Below the pieces are notes generated by a model that saw nothing but the letters and a program-made list of their open reading frames with translations, had not been told where the DNA came from and made no database searches. Below, piece after piece: positions 1 to 6,813 of a stretch of 8,311 nucleotides of DNA. The stretch covers positions 1 through 8,311 of the forward strand of contig CAZHDI010000123.1 of assembly GCA_964531285.1 (NCBI GenBank). The letters run 5' to 3'. Positions within the stretch are counted from its first letter, which is position 1. Each line of letters begins with the position of its first letter. The translations under genes were made by a program, and so were the position numbers. This stretch comes from CAZHDI01 sp964531285 (GTDB lineage Bacteria > Pseudomonadota > Alphaproteobacteria > JAJFIK01).

Positions 1-400
1 GCGTCGCCACGGTATTGGTAAGCGCGTCCACCCGCGCGAGGGCGGCGCGGTACTGATCGACCAGCCCCTGATTTGCCGAGGCAAGGAGGGACCGATCCAA
101 CAGTTGATCGTCCAGAACATAGGGCTGGCCGGGATAATAGTCATTGATGCCGCGTACCAGGGCATCCAGCACGGCCATATGCGCGGCGTTGTAGGAGGAT
201 TCTGCCTCGTTCATCGCCGCCCGAGCGCGGTCGAGCGCGTCGTCGGCGGCCACCAACTCATCGAGTTTGACCAGGACCTGGGCGGCCAGCATGCCCGCTT
301 CGTTACGGAAATCCTCGCATGTATCGGCATAAGCGCTCGGCACGCCGAGCATGGCGAACCCGGCGACGAGGCTGAGCGCGCATCGCATCAAATTCCTCAT
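1..400 (-). CDS. Secreted protein of unknown function, C-terminus cut by window edge
   Basis: The reading frame opens at ATG 398-400 and stays open for 133 codons to the left edge, so the C-terminus is missing. A purine-rich Shine-Dalgarno (GGGAGGG, about 405-411 on the minus strand) sits 4-5 bases before this ATG. A second in-frame ATG at 386-388 has no better signal. Residues 1-25 look like a Sec signal peptide: basic start (Arg2, Arg6), a hydrophobic core around 8-20, and a signal-peptidase I site A23-Y24-A25 before Asp26. The mature part is acidic and mostly helical, with Ala/Leu/Glu/Asp-rich stretches at about 33-85 and 100-130 that could form helical hairpins or a coiled coil. A Tyr/Pro/Gly patch (NDYYPGQPY, 86-94) interrupts them. 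Only one cysteine, Cys28, is visible after the cleavage site. I do not recognise the family. A periplasmic location is inferred from the signal peptide. The epoxide hydrolase lies 198 bases upstream on the same strand. Confidence 0.72.
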   Translation of the reverse strand, partial: MRNLMRCALSLVAGFAMLGVPSAYADTCEDFRNEAGMLAAQVLVKLDELVAADDALDRARAAMNEAESSYNAAHMAVLDALVRGINDYYPGQPYVLDDQLLDRSLLASANQGLVDQYRAALARVDALTNTVAT

Positions 401-433
401 TATTCCCTCCCTGGATGGCATTATTCTTCGGCA

Positions 434-463
434 ATACTACCTGAATGCATCATGGTGTGAAAG
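434..463 (-). promoter_or_regulatory. Possible sigma70-type promoter for the secreted protein gene
   Basis: On the minus strand CTTTCA (458-463) and TAGTAT (434-439) are separated by 18 bases. The -10 element matches the consensus at four of six positions and the -35 at three of six. Transcription would begin roughly 25-30 bases before ATG 398-400. This is a pattern match only. The stretch 401-598 is otherwise non-coding apart from the hairpin at 576-591. Confidence 0.28.
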
Positions 464-575
464 GGCCGGAGCACCGAAAACACAGACAAGACAAGGATAT
501 AGCCTGCACTGGACCGCCTTGACCGCCGCTACGGCACACCGGAAGGGCTGCCATCCGGGGCGAACAGACGTAAAC

Positions 576-591
576 GCCCGCTTTCGCGGGC
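576..591. repeat. Short palindromic repeat / hairpin after the epoxide hydrolase
   Basis: The arms GCCCGC (576-581) and GCGGGC (586-591) are perfect complements around a TTTC loop. The hairpin begins seven bases beyond the stop codon of the minus-strand epoxide hydrolase (599-601). With the flanking ATGAC it matches a palindrome class that, to my knowledge, is scattered in many copies between genes of proteobacteria (core CCCGCTTTCGCGGG). As RNA from the minus strand it is followed by GTTTACGTCT, which is only weakly U-rich, so it may protect the mRNA 3' end or terminate poorly. Only one copy is visible here, so calling it a repeat rests on prior knowledge of the motif. Confidence 0.5.
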
Positions 592-598
592 ATGACGA

Positions 599-1786
599 TC
601 AGGAGACTGACGACAAAGCGCGCAAATCCCGTCCGAACGCGCGGACATCCTCCACGAACAGATCCGGCGCCTCCAGAGCCGCGAAATGGCCGCCCCGGGG
701 CATATCGGTCCAGCGCGCCACATGAAAACTCTTTTCCACCTGAGACCGCGGCGCCCATTGAAAAATATCGTTCGGAAAATTTGCAATGGCCACGGGCTTG
801 GTCAGCCGGTGCCCCGCCGGGTACGGCGCACCGTAGCCATCCTCGAACACACCGCGATAGGTCCAGGTCGCCGTGTTGAAGGTCCGGGTGACCAGATAGA
901 TCATGATATTGGTGAGAAGCTGATCCTTCGTATACGCACTTTCGATGTTATCGCCGTCCGTATGGGACCAGGTGTTGAACTTCTCCACAAGCCACGCCGC
1001 GACGCCCACGGGGCTGTCCATCATCGCATAGCTCAAGGATTGGGGCTTGGTCGCCTGAAGCTGGAAATAGGCCAGTTCGGCCTGCCGGACGGCCTGCATC
1101 GCCTCGGCCGCCTTGATTTCGTCCGGCGTTTCAGGGACCGCGCCGGGACTGGACCAGCCCTGCATGTTGAGATGCACCGCCGCGCAGTTCGGATCATCCA
1201 GACCCAGATGGGATGATATGGCCGACCCCCAGTCACCGCCCTGGGCCAGATAATCCTTGTACCCCAGAGTCTCGCCCATCAGCTTGGCGAAATAGGCGGC
1301 AATGCGGCGCGGACCCATCGGGTTCTGCGGCTTGCCCGAAAAGCCGTAACCGATCAGCGAGGGGACGACCACATCGAACCCGTCATCGGCATCGCCGCCA
1401 AAGCGTTCCGGGTGAGCCAGCGGCTCGATGACCGCCATGAATTCGAAGATCGACCCCGGCCAGCCATGGGAAATGATCAGGGGACGGGGATCGGTCCCGG
1501 AGCCTTTCTCGTGGATGAAATGGATCGGCACCGTCTCGCCCTCGACGGTAATCGGCGCGATGAATTGCGGGAACCGGTTGAGCCCGGCCTCGGCCGCACG
1601 CCAGTCGAACCCGTCGAGCCAATAGGCGCATAACTCCTTCATGTAATCGAGATTGGCGCCATAGGCCCAACCGCCATTGGCGGGCATCTCATGCCATGGA
1701 TAGGCGCGGACACGGTCGGCTATGGCGTCAAGGGTCGTATCCGGAACATCGACGCGAAACGATTGCGGTGCGGTCATGGTCGGCAT
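599..1786 (-). CDS. Epoxide hydrolase, microsomal (EHN) type alpha/beta hydrolase
   Basis: This 395-residue protein should hydrolyse epoxides to vicinal diols through an ester formed on an aspartate. The N-terminal EHN segment covers about residues 7-110, and the alpha/beta-hydrolase core covers 100-390. HGWPGS (107-112) forms the oxyanion region. The nucleophile is Asp185 in GGDWGS. The charge-relay pair is Asp340 (in FPND) and His367 (in RGGHFAA). The ring-opening tyrosines are probably Tyr240 (before QLQATKP) and Tyr310 (in WTYRG), by alignment from memory with human microsomal enzyme. Length matches bacterial members, and all key residues are present. There is no signal peptide, so a cytosolic role in detoxification or catabolism of hydrophobic epoxides is likely; the substrate is unknown. 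ATG 1784-1786 sits almost on the GGGAGGGG ribosome-binding sequence. The fourth codon, ATG 1775-1777, is 9-11 bases from it and may be the true start. The gene follows the esterase by 48 bases. Confidence 0.93.
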   Translation of the reverse strand: MPTMTAPQSFRVDVPDTTLDAIADRVRAYPWHEMPANGGWAYGANLDYMKELCAYWLDGFDWRAAEAGLNRFPQFIAPITVEGETVPIHFIHEKGSGTDPRPLIISHGWPGSIFEFMAVIEPLAHPERFGGDADDGFDVVVPSLIGYGFSGKPQNPMGPRRIAAYFAKLMGETLGYKDYLAQGGDWGSAISSHLGLDDPNCAAVHLNMQGWSSPGAVPETPDEIKAAEAMQAVRQAELAYFQLQATKPQSLSYAMMDSPVGVAAWLVEKFNTWSHTDGDNIESAYTKDQLLTNIMIYLVTRTFNTATWTYRGVFEDGYGAPYPAGHRLTKPVAIANFPNDIFQWAPRSQVEKSFHVARWTDMPRGGHFAALEAPDLFVEDVRAFGRDLRALSSVS

Positions 1787-1834
1787 CCCCTCCCAAGGAT
1801 GAGTCTATTGGCAAGCTCGGCTTGAAAATCCGGC

Positions 1835-2563
1835 TCAGGGCAGCGTCAGTGTCACCTCCGGCGCCTCGACAGCCGGATCGATGAGCGCGATCACCGAAGG
1901 CAGCAGCCGTTCGACGATCACGCCGACACCGGCCTTGTTCGGATGGATGCCGTCGGCCTGATTGAGATCCCGCTCCACGGCCACCCCGTCGAGAAAGAAC
2001 GGATAAAGCTGCGCGCCGTGTTTGTCGGCGAGCGCCGGATAGATCGCATCGAATTCCTGCGCATAGTCAGGACCCAGATTGCGCGGCGCCAGCATGCCCG
2101 CCAACAGAACCGGAATGCCTTCCTCACCGAGCCGCGTCAGGATCGCATCGAGATTGGCCTTTGTCTGGTCCGGCGACAGCCCGCGCAGGGCATCGTTGGA
2201 CCCCAATTCAACGATCGCATGGGTGACCGGCTCGGCAAGGCTCCAGTCGAGCCGCGCCCGTCCCCCCGCCGTGGTATCGCCGGACACCCCGGCATTGATC
2301 ACGGTCGCCTCATAGCCCGCCTCGAGAAGGGCCGCCTCCAATTGGGGCACGAAGCCCTCCTCGTCGGCGAGGCCGAAACCGGCGGTCAGGCTGGTGCCCA
2401 GGGCCAGGATCCGGATCTCTTGAGCCGCCGCGGGGCCGGCGCTCCACACCGCGATGAGGGCGAGCATCGCGAAAAGGTGACCGCGCGCCATTGCCGCAAG
2501 CGGAGCCGCGCCCCAACTTGCGATGCGGAAAAGGCGGTTGGCGGGGCGGAAGGCCGTCGTCAT
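1835..2563 (-). CDS. tesA: Secreted SGNH/GDSL esterase, TesA-like arylesterase/thioesterase
   Basis: This 242-residue hydrolase belongs to the SGNH/GDSL superfamily, closest in layout to E. coli TesA (multifunctional thioesterase I, protease I and lysophospholipase L1). Block I is GTSL (56-59) with catalytic Ser58, where Thr replaces the usual Asp of GDSL. Block II is Gly95 in AGVSGDT. Block III is GSND (121-124) with Asn123. Block V is DGIHPN (204-209) with catalytic Asp204 and His207. Residues 1-47 form a long signal sequence: a basic, partly hydrophobic lead, then a core at about 29-42 and a PAAA cleavage site before Gln48, so the enzyme is expected in the periplasm. The start is ATG 2561-2563, eight bases from a strong AAGGAG (2572-2577); the inner Met25 lacks such a signal. 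It is divergent from the ABC transporter genes, as tesA is from ybbA-ybbP in E. coli. The actual substrate (acyl-CoA, aryl ester or lysophospholipid) cannot be read from sequence. Confidence 0.92.
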   Translation of the reverse strand: MTTAFRPANRLFRIASWGAAPLAAMARGHLFAMLALIAVWSAGPAAAQEIRILALGTSLTAGFGLADEEGFVPQLEAALLEAGYEATVINAGVSGDTTAGGRARLDWSLAEPVTHAIVELGSNDALRGLSPDQTKANLDAILTRLGEEGIPVLLAGMLAPRNLGPDYAQEFDAIYPALADKHGAQLYPFFLDGVAVERDLNQADGIHPNKAGVGVIVERLLPSVIALIDPAVEAPEVTLTLP

Positions 2564-2586
2564 GATGCTCGCTCCTTGAGGGCATG

Positions 2587-2599
2587 GCCGCACAGCGGC
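2587..2599. promoter_or_regulatory. Inverted repeat in the divergent esterase/transporter gap
   Basis: GCCGC and GCGGC flank a three-base ACA centre near the middle of the 54-base gap between the two divergent start codons (2563 and 2618). The position would suit a shared operator. The arms are short and pure GC, which arises often by chance in such DNA. No convincing -35/-10 pair is seen in the gap, so the promoters may lie inside the opposing coding starts. Confidence 0.2.
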
Positions 2600-2617
2600 A
2601 GGGCTGATGAGAGACAT

Positions 2618-3304
2618 ATGCTGAGTTTGAACGATATTCACCTGTCGCTGCGCAGCGAGGCCGGCATGGTCGACATTTTGCGCGGCGTGTCGCTCGATGT
2701 CCCGGCCGGAGAATGCGTTGGCCTTGTGGGCCCGTCCGGGTCCGGCAAATCCACGCTGATGATGGTCATGGCCGGGCTGGAGCGCCCCTCGAGCGGTACG
2801 GTCATCGCCGCCGACCGGGACCTGACCACCCTCGACGAAGACGCCCTGGCGCTGTTCCGCCGGGACAATGTGGGCATTGTTTTCCAGTCGTTCCATCTGG
2901 TGCCCACCATGACCGCGCTTGAGAATGTCGCCATCCCCCTGGAATTCGCCGGACGGGACGATGCGTTCGACCGCGCCGAGGAAGAGCTCAAGGCGGTCGG
3001 CCTGGGCCACCGGCTGACCCATTATCCCGGCCAGCTGTCCGGCGGCGAACAACAGCGCGTCGCCCTGGCCCGCGCGGTGGCCGGCGAGCCGCGCATTCTC
3101 CTGGCCGATGAACCGACCGGTAATCTCGATGGCGGCACGGGCGGCCAGATCATCGATCTGATGTTCGCGCTTCAGCGCAAGGTCCAGGCGACTCTGGTGC
3201 TGATCACCCACGACCCGGCGCTGGCCGCCAAATGCGACCGCACGATCCACTTGCGCGACGGGCGCATCGAAAGCATCGAGGCGCGGGAGGCGGAGCGCGC
3301 ATGA
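2618..3304 (+). CDS. ybbA: ABC transporter ATP-binding protein, YbbA/LolD/MacB type
   Basis: This 228-residue protein is a single nucleotide-binding domain of the MacB/LolD/YbbA family. It should hydrolyse ATP in the cytoplasm to drive the permease encoded next to it. Walker A is GPSGSGKST (38-46) with Lys44. The Q-loop glutamine is Gln90, in the VFQSFHLVPTMTALENV region typical of this family. The signature is LSGGEQQR (140-147). Walker B is ILLADEP (160-166) with catalytic Glu165. The D-loop is GNLD (168-171) and the switch histidine is His198. Every catalytic motif is intact. The start ATG 2618-2620 gives the usual family N-terminus, directly ahead of the first beta strand, although the ribosome-binding sequence (GAGAG, four bases away) is weak. 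The gene ends in an ATGA overlap with the permease gene, indicating translational coupling. The tesA-ybbA-ybbP neighbourhood favours YbbA over LolD, since no LolC/E-like pair or lipoprotein carrier is nearby. Confidence 0.93.
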   Translation: MLSLNDIHLSLRSEAGMVDILRGVSLDVPAGECVGLVGPSGSGKSTLMMVMAGLERPSSGTVIAADRDLTTLDEDALALFRRDNVGIVFQSFHLVPTMTALENVAIPLEFAGRDDAFDRAEEELKAVGLGHRLTHYPGQLSGGEQQRVALARAVAGEPRILLADEPTGNLDGGTGGQIIDLMFALQRKVQATLVLITHDPALAAKCDRTIHLRDGRIESIEAREAERA

Positions 3305-5829
3305 CCCTGCCTCTGGCGTTGCGGATGGCCGCGCGGGAATTGCGCGGCGGTCTGGCCGGTTTCCGGATCTTTCTGGGCTGCCTCGCCCTGGGCGTCGCGG
3401 CCATCGCGGCGGTCGGCTCGCTGACGGCGGCCTTCGAGCGGGGCCTTGCAGCCGAAAGCCGGACCCTGCTCGGCGGCGATATCGAGGTCGAACTGACCTT
3501 GCGCGAGGCGAGCGACGACGAACTGGCCTGGATGCGCTCGACCGGTCAGGTCTCCCATACGGTCGATATGCGCGCCAATGCCGTGCGCACCGACCGGCGC
3601 CTGCGCCGCCTGGTGCAACTCAAGGCCGTGGACACTCTGTATCCGTTCCTGGGTACGGTCGAACTGGCGCCGGCCATGGACCTGCGCGACGCTTTGGCGA
3701 TCCGCGACGGCGTGCCCGGCGCCGTGGCCGAGGGCGCGCTGCTGCGCCGGCTCGAGATCGGCATCGGCGAGCGGGTCATTCTGGGGACCCAGGAGTTCGA
3801 AATCCGCGCGGAAGTGTTGAGCGAACCGGACTCGGTATCCGCCGGCTTCCGGCTCGGGCCCCGGCTGATGATCGGCATGGACGGCCTGGAAATGACCGGC
3901 CTCAACCAGCTTGGCAGTCTTGTCGATCATGAATACCGCGTGCTGCTGCCCGATCCGGCCAGCGAGGCCGCCGTGCGCCAATGGGTGGACAACGCCCGGG
4001 CGCAGTTCCCGGACTCCGATTGGCAGATCCGCGAGCGCAGCCGCGCCGCGCCCTCGGCCCGCCAGATCGTCGCCCAGACCAGCGTGTTCCTGACCCTTGT
4101 GGGCCTCACCGCGCTGATTGTCGGCGGCGTGGGCGTCGGCAATGCGGTGAAAAGCTATTTGGATCGCAAGACCCGCGTGATTGCGACCTACAAATGCCTC
4201 GGCGCGTCGGGCAATCTGGTGTTCCGCATCTATTTTGCGCAAGTCCTGGCACTCGGCCTGGTCGGCATTCTGATCGGCCTCGCCATCGGCGCAGCCGTGC
4301 CGTTTCTGATCCAGACCTTTTTTGCCGATCTTCTGCCCGTGCCGGCCCGCTTTGCCTTCTATCCCCTGCCGCTGATCCTGGCGGCGCTTTACGGCGTGCT
4401 GGTCGCCGTGGCGTTCTCGGTCTGGCCGCTGGCGCGCGCCCGCGAAGTGCCCGCCGCCGGTCTGTTCCGGGATCTCGTCGCGCCGGCCCGCCGCTGGCCG
4501 CGTCCGGGCTACATCACTCTGACAGCCATCGCGCTCGCCGCGATCTGCGCCCTGGCGGTGGTGTTCACCCAGAACCGGGTCTTTTCCGCCGTGTTTCTGG
4601 CCGCAACCGCGACGTCCTTTGTCCTTCTGCTGGGCGCCGCCGCCCTCATCGCCCGGATCGCCAAGGCTCTTGGGCGCCCGCGCCGTCCCGCCCTCCGGCT
4701 GGCCCTGACCAATCTCTACCGGCCCGGCGCGGCGACCGGCAGCGTGGTGCTGTCCCTCGGTCTCGGCCTGACCCTGTTGGTCACGGTATCGCTGATCGAC
4801 GGCAATATCTCGGCCCAGGTGCGCGACCGCCTGCCCGAAGGCGCCCCGGCCTTTTTCTTCGTCGATATCCCGAACACGCGGATCGGTGAATTCGAGACCA
4901 TCGTTGAGTCCATCGAGGGCACGGGCAGCATCGATAAGGTCGCGTCCCTGCGGGGCCGGATCGTGCGCATCGACGGCATTCCGGCGGACGAAGCCGAGGT
5001 CGCCGAAGGCGGGCGCTGGGCGATCCGCGGCGACCGGGGCGTCACCTATGCCGCCCAACAACCGCCCAATGCCGAACTGACGCAAGGCGACTGGTGGCCC
5101 GCCGATTATGACGGTCCGCCGCTTCTCTCCATGGATGCGGAGCTGGCCGGCGAGTTCAATCTCGAGGTCGGCGACACCCTGACCATGAATGTGCTGGGCC
5201 GCGAGATCACCGCGACCATCGCCAATCTGCGGGTGCTCGATTGGGAGACCATCGGGCTCAATTTCATCTTCGTCTATTCGCCGGGCCTGTTGTCGAGCGC
5301 GCCGCACACCTTCGTTGCCACCGTGATCGCCGATCCGGAGGCCGAGGACGCCCTGGAACGGGCCGTCGGGGATGCCTTCCCCAATGTTTCGGCCATCCGG
5401 GTGCGCGAGGCGCTGGAATCCATCGGCGCGCTGGTGGCCGATCTGGCGCTGGCCGTGCGCGGCGCCAGTCTGGTGACCCTGATCGCCGGGATCATGGTCC
5501 TCGCCGGAGCCATGGCGGCGGGTCACCAGCGCCGGGTCTACGATGCCAGCGTGCTCAAGGTGCTCGGCGCCACGCGGGGGCGGGTGATGAGCGTCTATCT
5601 GCTGGAATACGCCATGCTGGGCTTCGCCACGGCCATTATGGCGGCCGGCGCGGGCACCCTCGCCGCCTACTGGATCACCACCCAGGTGATGCAGGCGCCC
5701 TGGACCTTCCTGCCGGGTACCCTGATCGTGACGGTGACACTGGCGACCGTGGTGACGGCGGTGCTGGGCCTGATCGGGACTCTGCGCTCCCTGGGCATTC
5801 CGGCGGCGCGGGTGCTGCGGACCGAATGA
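3301..5829 (+). CDS. ybbP: ABC transporter permease with two FtsX domains, YbbP type
   Basis: This 842-residue inner-membrane protein is the likely partner of the ATPase that it overlaps by four bases. I count ten hydrophobic segments, at about 20-42, 261-281, 310-334, 355-376, 403-424, 427-452, 478-500, 717-740, 764-790 and 803-826. This is the YbbP plan: helix 1, a large periplasmic domain (about 43-260), an FtsX-type three-helix core, two extra helices, then helix 7, a second periplasmic domain (about 501-716) and a second FtsX core. Both cores carry the cytoplasmic coupling motif that contacts the ATPase (RVIATYKCLGASG, 292-304, and YDASVLKVLGATRG, 747-760). Ten helices distinguish it from MacB or LolC/E, which have four. 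The ATG at 3301 is preceded by GGAG at the end of the ATPase gene. Such proteins are thought to act mechanically on lipids, lipoproteins or envelope enzymes instead of moving solutes through a channel; the substrate here is unknown. Confidence 0.93.
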   Translation: MTLPLALRMAARELRGGLAGFRIFLGCLALGVAAIAAVGSLTAAFERGLAAESRTLLGGDIEVELTLREASDDELAWMRSTGQVSHTVDMRANAVRTDRRLRRLVQLKAVDTLYPFLGTVELAPAMDLRDALAIRDGVPGAVAEGALLRRLEIGIGERVILGTQEFEIRAEVLSEPDSVSAGFRLGPRLMIGMDGLEMTGLNQLGSLVDHEYRVLLPDPASEAAVRQWVDNARAQFPDSDWQIRERSRAAPSARQIVAQTSVFLTLVGLTALIVGGVGVGNAVKSYLDRKTRVIATYKCLGASGNLVFRIYFAQVLALGLVGILIGLAIGAAVPFLIQTFFADLLPVPARFAFYPLPLILAALYGVLVAVAFSVWPLARAREVPAAGLFRDLVAPARRWPRPGYITLTAIALAAICALAVVFTQNRVFSAVFLAATATSFVLLLGAAALIARIAKALGRPRRPALRLALTNLYRPGAATGSVVLSLGLGLTLLVTVSLIDGNISAQVRDRLPEGAPAFFFVDIPNTRIGEFETIVESIEGTGSIDKVASLRGRIVRIDGIPADEAEVAEGGRWAIRGDRGVTYAAQQPPNAELTQGDWWPADYDGPPLLSMDAELAGEFNLEVGDTLTMNVLGREITATIANLRVLDWETIGLNFIFVYSPGLLSSAPHTFVATVIADPEAEDALERAVGDAFPNVSAIRVREALESIGALVADLALAVRGASLVTLIAGIMVLAGAMAAGHQRRVYDASVLKVLGATRGRVMSVYLLEYAMLGFATAIMAAGAGTLAAYWITTQVMQAPWTFLPGTLIVTVTLATVVTAVLGLIGTLRSLGIPAARVLRTE

Positions 5830-5851
5830 CGCTTCTGTGCCCCAGGCGCGG

Positions 5852-5866
5852 TTAAGGCCTGTTTAG
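5852..5866 (+). promoter_or_regulatory. Possible CtrA-type binding box
   Basis: TTAA and TTAG are separated by seven bases, one mismatch from the TTAA-N7-TTAA core bound by the alphaproteobacterial cell-cycle regulator CtrA. It lies about 190 bases before the BI-1 start. AT-rich half sites stand out in this GC-rich DNA, but a single imperfect match is weak evidence. Confidence 0.22.
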
Positions 5867-5900
5867 CGCTGTTAGCGTCAGTAGACGCCACCGGATTCGC

Positions 5901-5929
5901 TTGAAAAGCAGTGGGCTTCTGCCAATATA
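5901..5929 (+). promoter_or_regulatory. Possible sigma70-type promoter for the BI-1 gene
   Basis: TTGAAA (5901-5906) matches the -35 consensus at four of six positions. AATATA follows after 17 bases (5924-5929), with the alternative TATACC after 19. It would leave a leader of about 115 bases before ATG 6052. The spacing is right, but the -10 match is ambiguous. Confidence 0.35.
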
Positions 5930-6051
5930 CCCATCGACTTGGTGCTGGCCGCGCGGCAACGCTCCGCAGCCCGGCACCGGTGCGTAATGTCAGGGCTTCC
6001 ACCCGCGTGTCGCCGGCGTTGAGCGACATTTTCAGACAGGGATCGATACAT

Positions 6052-6774
6052 ATGGCGGAGTTCCAACGGAATGCTTATGGCGCACGGCCCATCGATCAGG
6101 CCCATGCCGCCGATTACGATGAGGGTCTGCGCAAGTACATGCTCGGCGTGTACAACTATATGCTGATCGGCCTCGCGGTCACCGGCGCAGTCGCGTTCTT
6201 CGCGTCCCAGTCCATGCCGCTGATGCAGACCATTCACGGCACCTGGATCAAGTGGGTCGTCATGCTCGCCCCGCTCGGCCTCGTGTTCTTCGTGATGCCG
6301 CGCATTCACAGCTTCTCGCTCGGCACCGCCCAGTTGGTGTTCTGGGGCTTTGCCGCGCTGATGGGCTTGTCGCTCTCTTACATCTTCCTGGCTTATACCG
6401 GCACCAGCATCGCCCGGGTGTTCATGATCACCGGCGTGACCTTCGGGGCCATGAGCCTTTACGGCTACACGACCAAGCGGGACCTGACGAACTGGGGCTC
6501 GTTCCTGTTCATGGGCCTGATCGGCATCATCATCGCCTCGGTCGTGAACATCTTCGTGGGCTCTTCGGCGCTCCAGTTCGCCATCTCGATCGCCGGCGTG
6601 CTGATCTTCACCGGTCTGACCGCCTACGACACCCAGGCCATCAAGTCGGAATACAACGCCGGCTACGATGCCGAGACCGCCGGTAAGGGCGCGATCATGG
6701 GTGCACTGCGGCTGTATCTGGACTTCATCAACCTGTTCCTGATGCTGCTCCAGTTGCTGGGCAACCGCGAGTAA
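6052..6774 (+). CDS. Bax inhibitor-1/YccA family membrane protein
   Basis: This 240-residue protein belongs to the Bax inhibitor-1 (TMBIM, UPF0005) family. Bacterial relatives include Bacillus YetJ, a pH-gated calcium leak channel, and E. coli YccA, which modulates the FtsH protease. The polar N-terminus (1-28) contains DEGLRKYMLGVYNYM, typical of alphaproteobacterial members. Hydrophobic segments follow at about 31-52, 65-83, 93-115, 120-140, 148-168 and 174-192, with a final semi-hydrophobic helix at 219-236. The conserved acidic residues Asp193 (in AYDTQ) and Asp224 (in LYLDFINLFL) correspond to the di-aspartyl pair that forms the pH sensor in YetJ, by my alignment from memory. ATG 6052 has AGGGA nine bases upstream and gives the usual family start. 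The gene stands alone, with its own terminator 40 bases downstream. Length and motifs are normal. Calcium transport or FtsH control is inferred from relatives, and this sequence does not say which applies. Confidence 0.92.
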   Translation: MAEFQRNAYGARPIDQAHAADYDEGLRKYMLGVYNYMLIGLAVTGAVAFFASQSMPLMQTIHGTWIKWVVMLAPLGLVFFVMPRIHSFSLGTAQLVFWGFAALMGLSLSYIFLAYTGTSIARVFMITGVTFGAMSLYGYTTKRDLTNWGSFLFMGLIGIIIASVVNIFVGSSALQFAISIAGVLIFTGLTAYDTQAIKSEYNAGYDAETAGKGAIMGALRLYLDFINLFLMLLQLLGNRE

Positions 6775-6813
6775 AAGAGCGGGCGTTCTCACGTCCACCC
6801 CGCGCAGATTTGA

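Larger units (their letters stand above)
5830..6051. other. Intergenic region before the BI-1 gene
   Basis: I see no gene in these 222 bases. They hold a CtrA-like box (5852-5866), a small inverted repeat GCGTC-AGTA-GACGC (5875-5888), a possible promoter (5901-5929) and a ribosome-binding sequence AGGGA (6038-6042) nine bases before ATG 6052. The hairpin has no T tract after it, so no intrinsic terminator for the permease operon is evident. Read-through into the BI-1 gene is therefore possible. Confidence 0.5.

Noticed and set aside
1812..1824. Inverted repeat CAAGC-TCG-GCTTG between the esterase stop and the epoxide hydrolase start.
   Set aside because: The five-base stem with a three-base loop has no T tract on the minus strand and would be a very weak terminator. 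It is compatible with chance.
1943..2617. Upstream in-frame extension of the ATPase frame on the plus strand.
   Set aside because: It runs antisense through the esterase gene. The family N-terminus begins at ATG 2618.
2564..3250. Upstream in-frame extension of the esterase frame to 3250 on the minus strand.
   Set aside because: The extension is antisense to the ABC ATPase and has no domain. ATG 2561-2563 has a strong Shine-Dalgarno and leads directly into a signal peptide.
3981..4889. 302-codon open frame on the plus strand within the permease gene, in another frame.
   Set aside because: It is an Arg/Pro/Ala-rich out-of-frame translation without a recognisable fold, fully inside a well-supported gene.
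3172..5526. Long open frame of 784 codons on the minus strand, antisense to the permease.
   Set aside because: Its translation is low-complexity (runs rich in Gln, Gly, Arg, His, Asp) with no recognisable domain, as expected from the antisense frame of a GC-rich gene. The plus-strand permease has full family features.
5875..5888. GCGTC-AGTA-GACGC as a terminator for the permease operon.
   Set aside because: The stem is only five bases and no T run follows on the plus strand.
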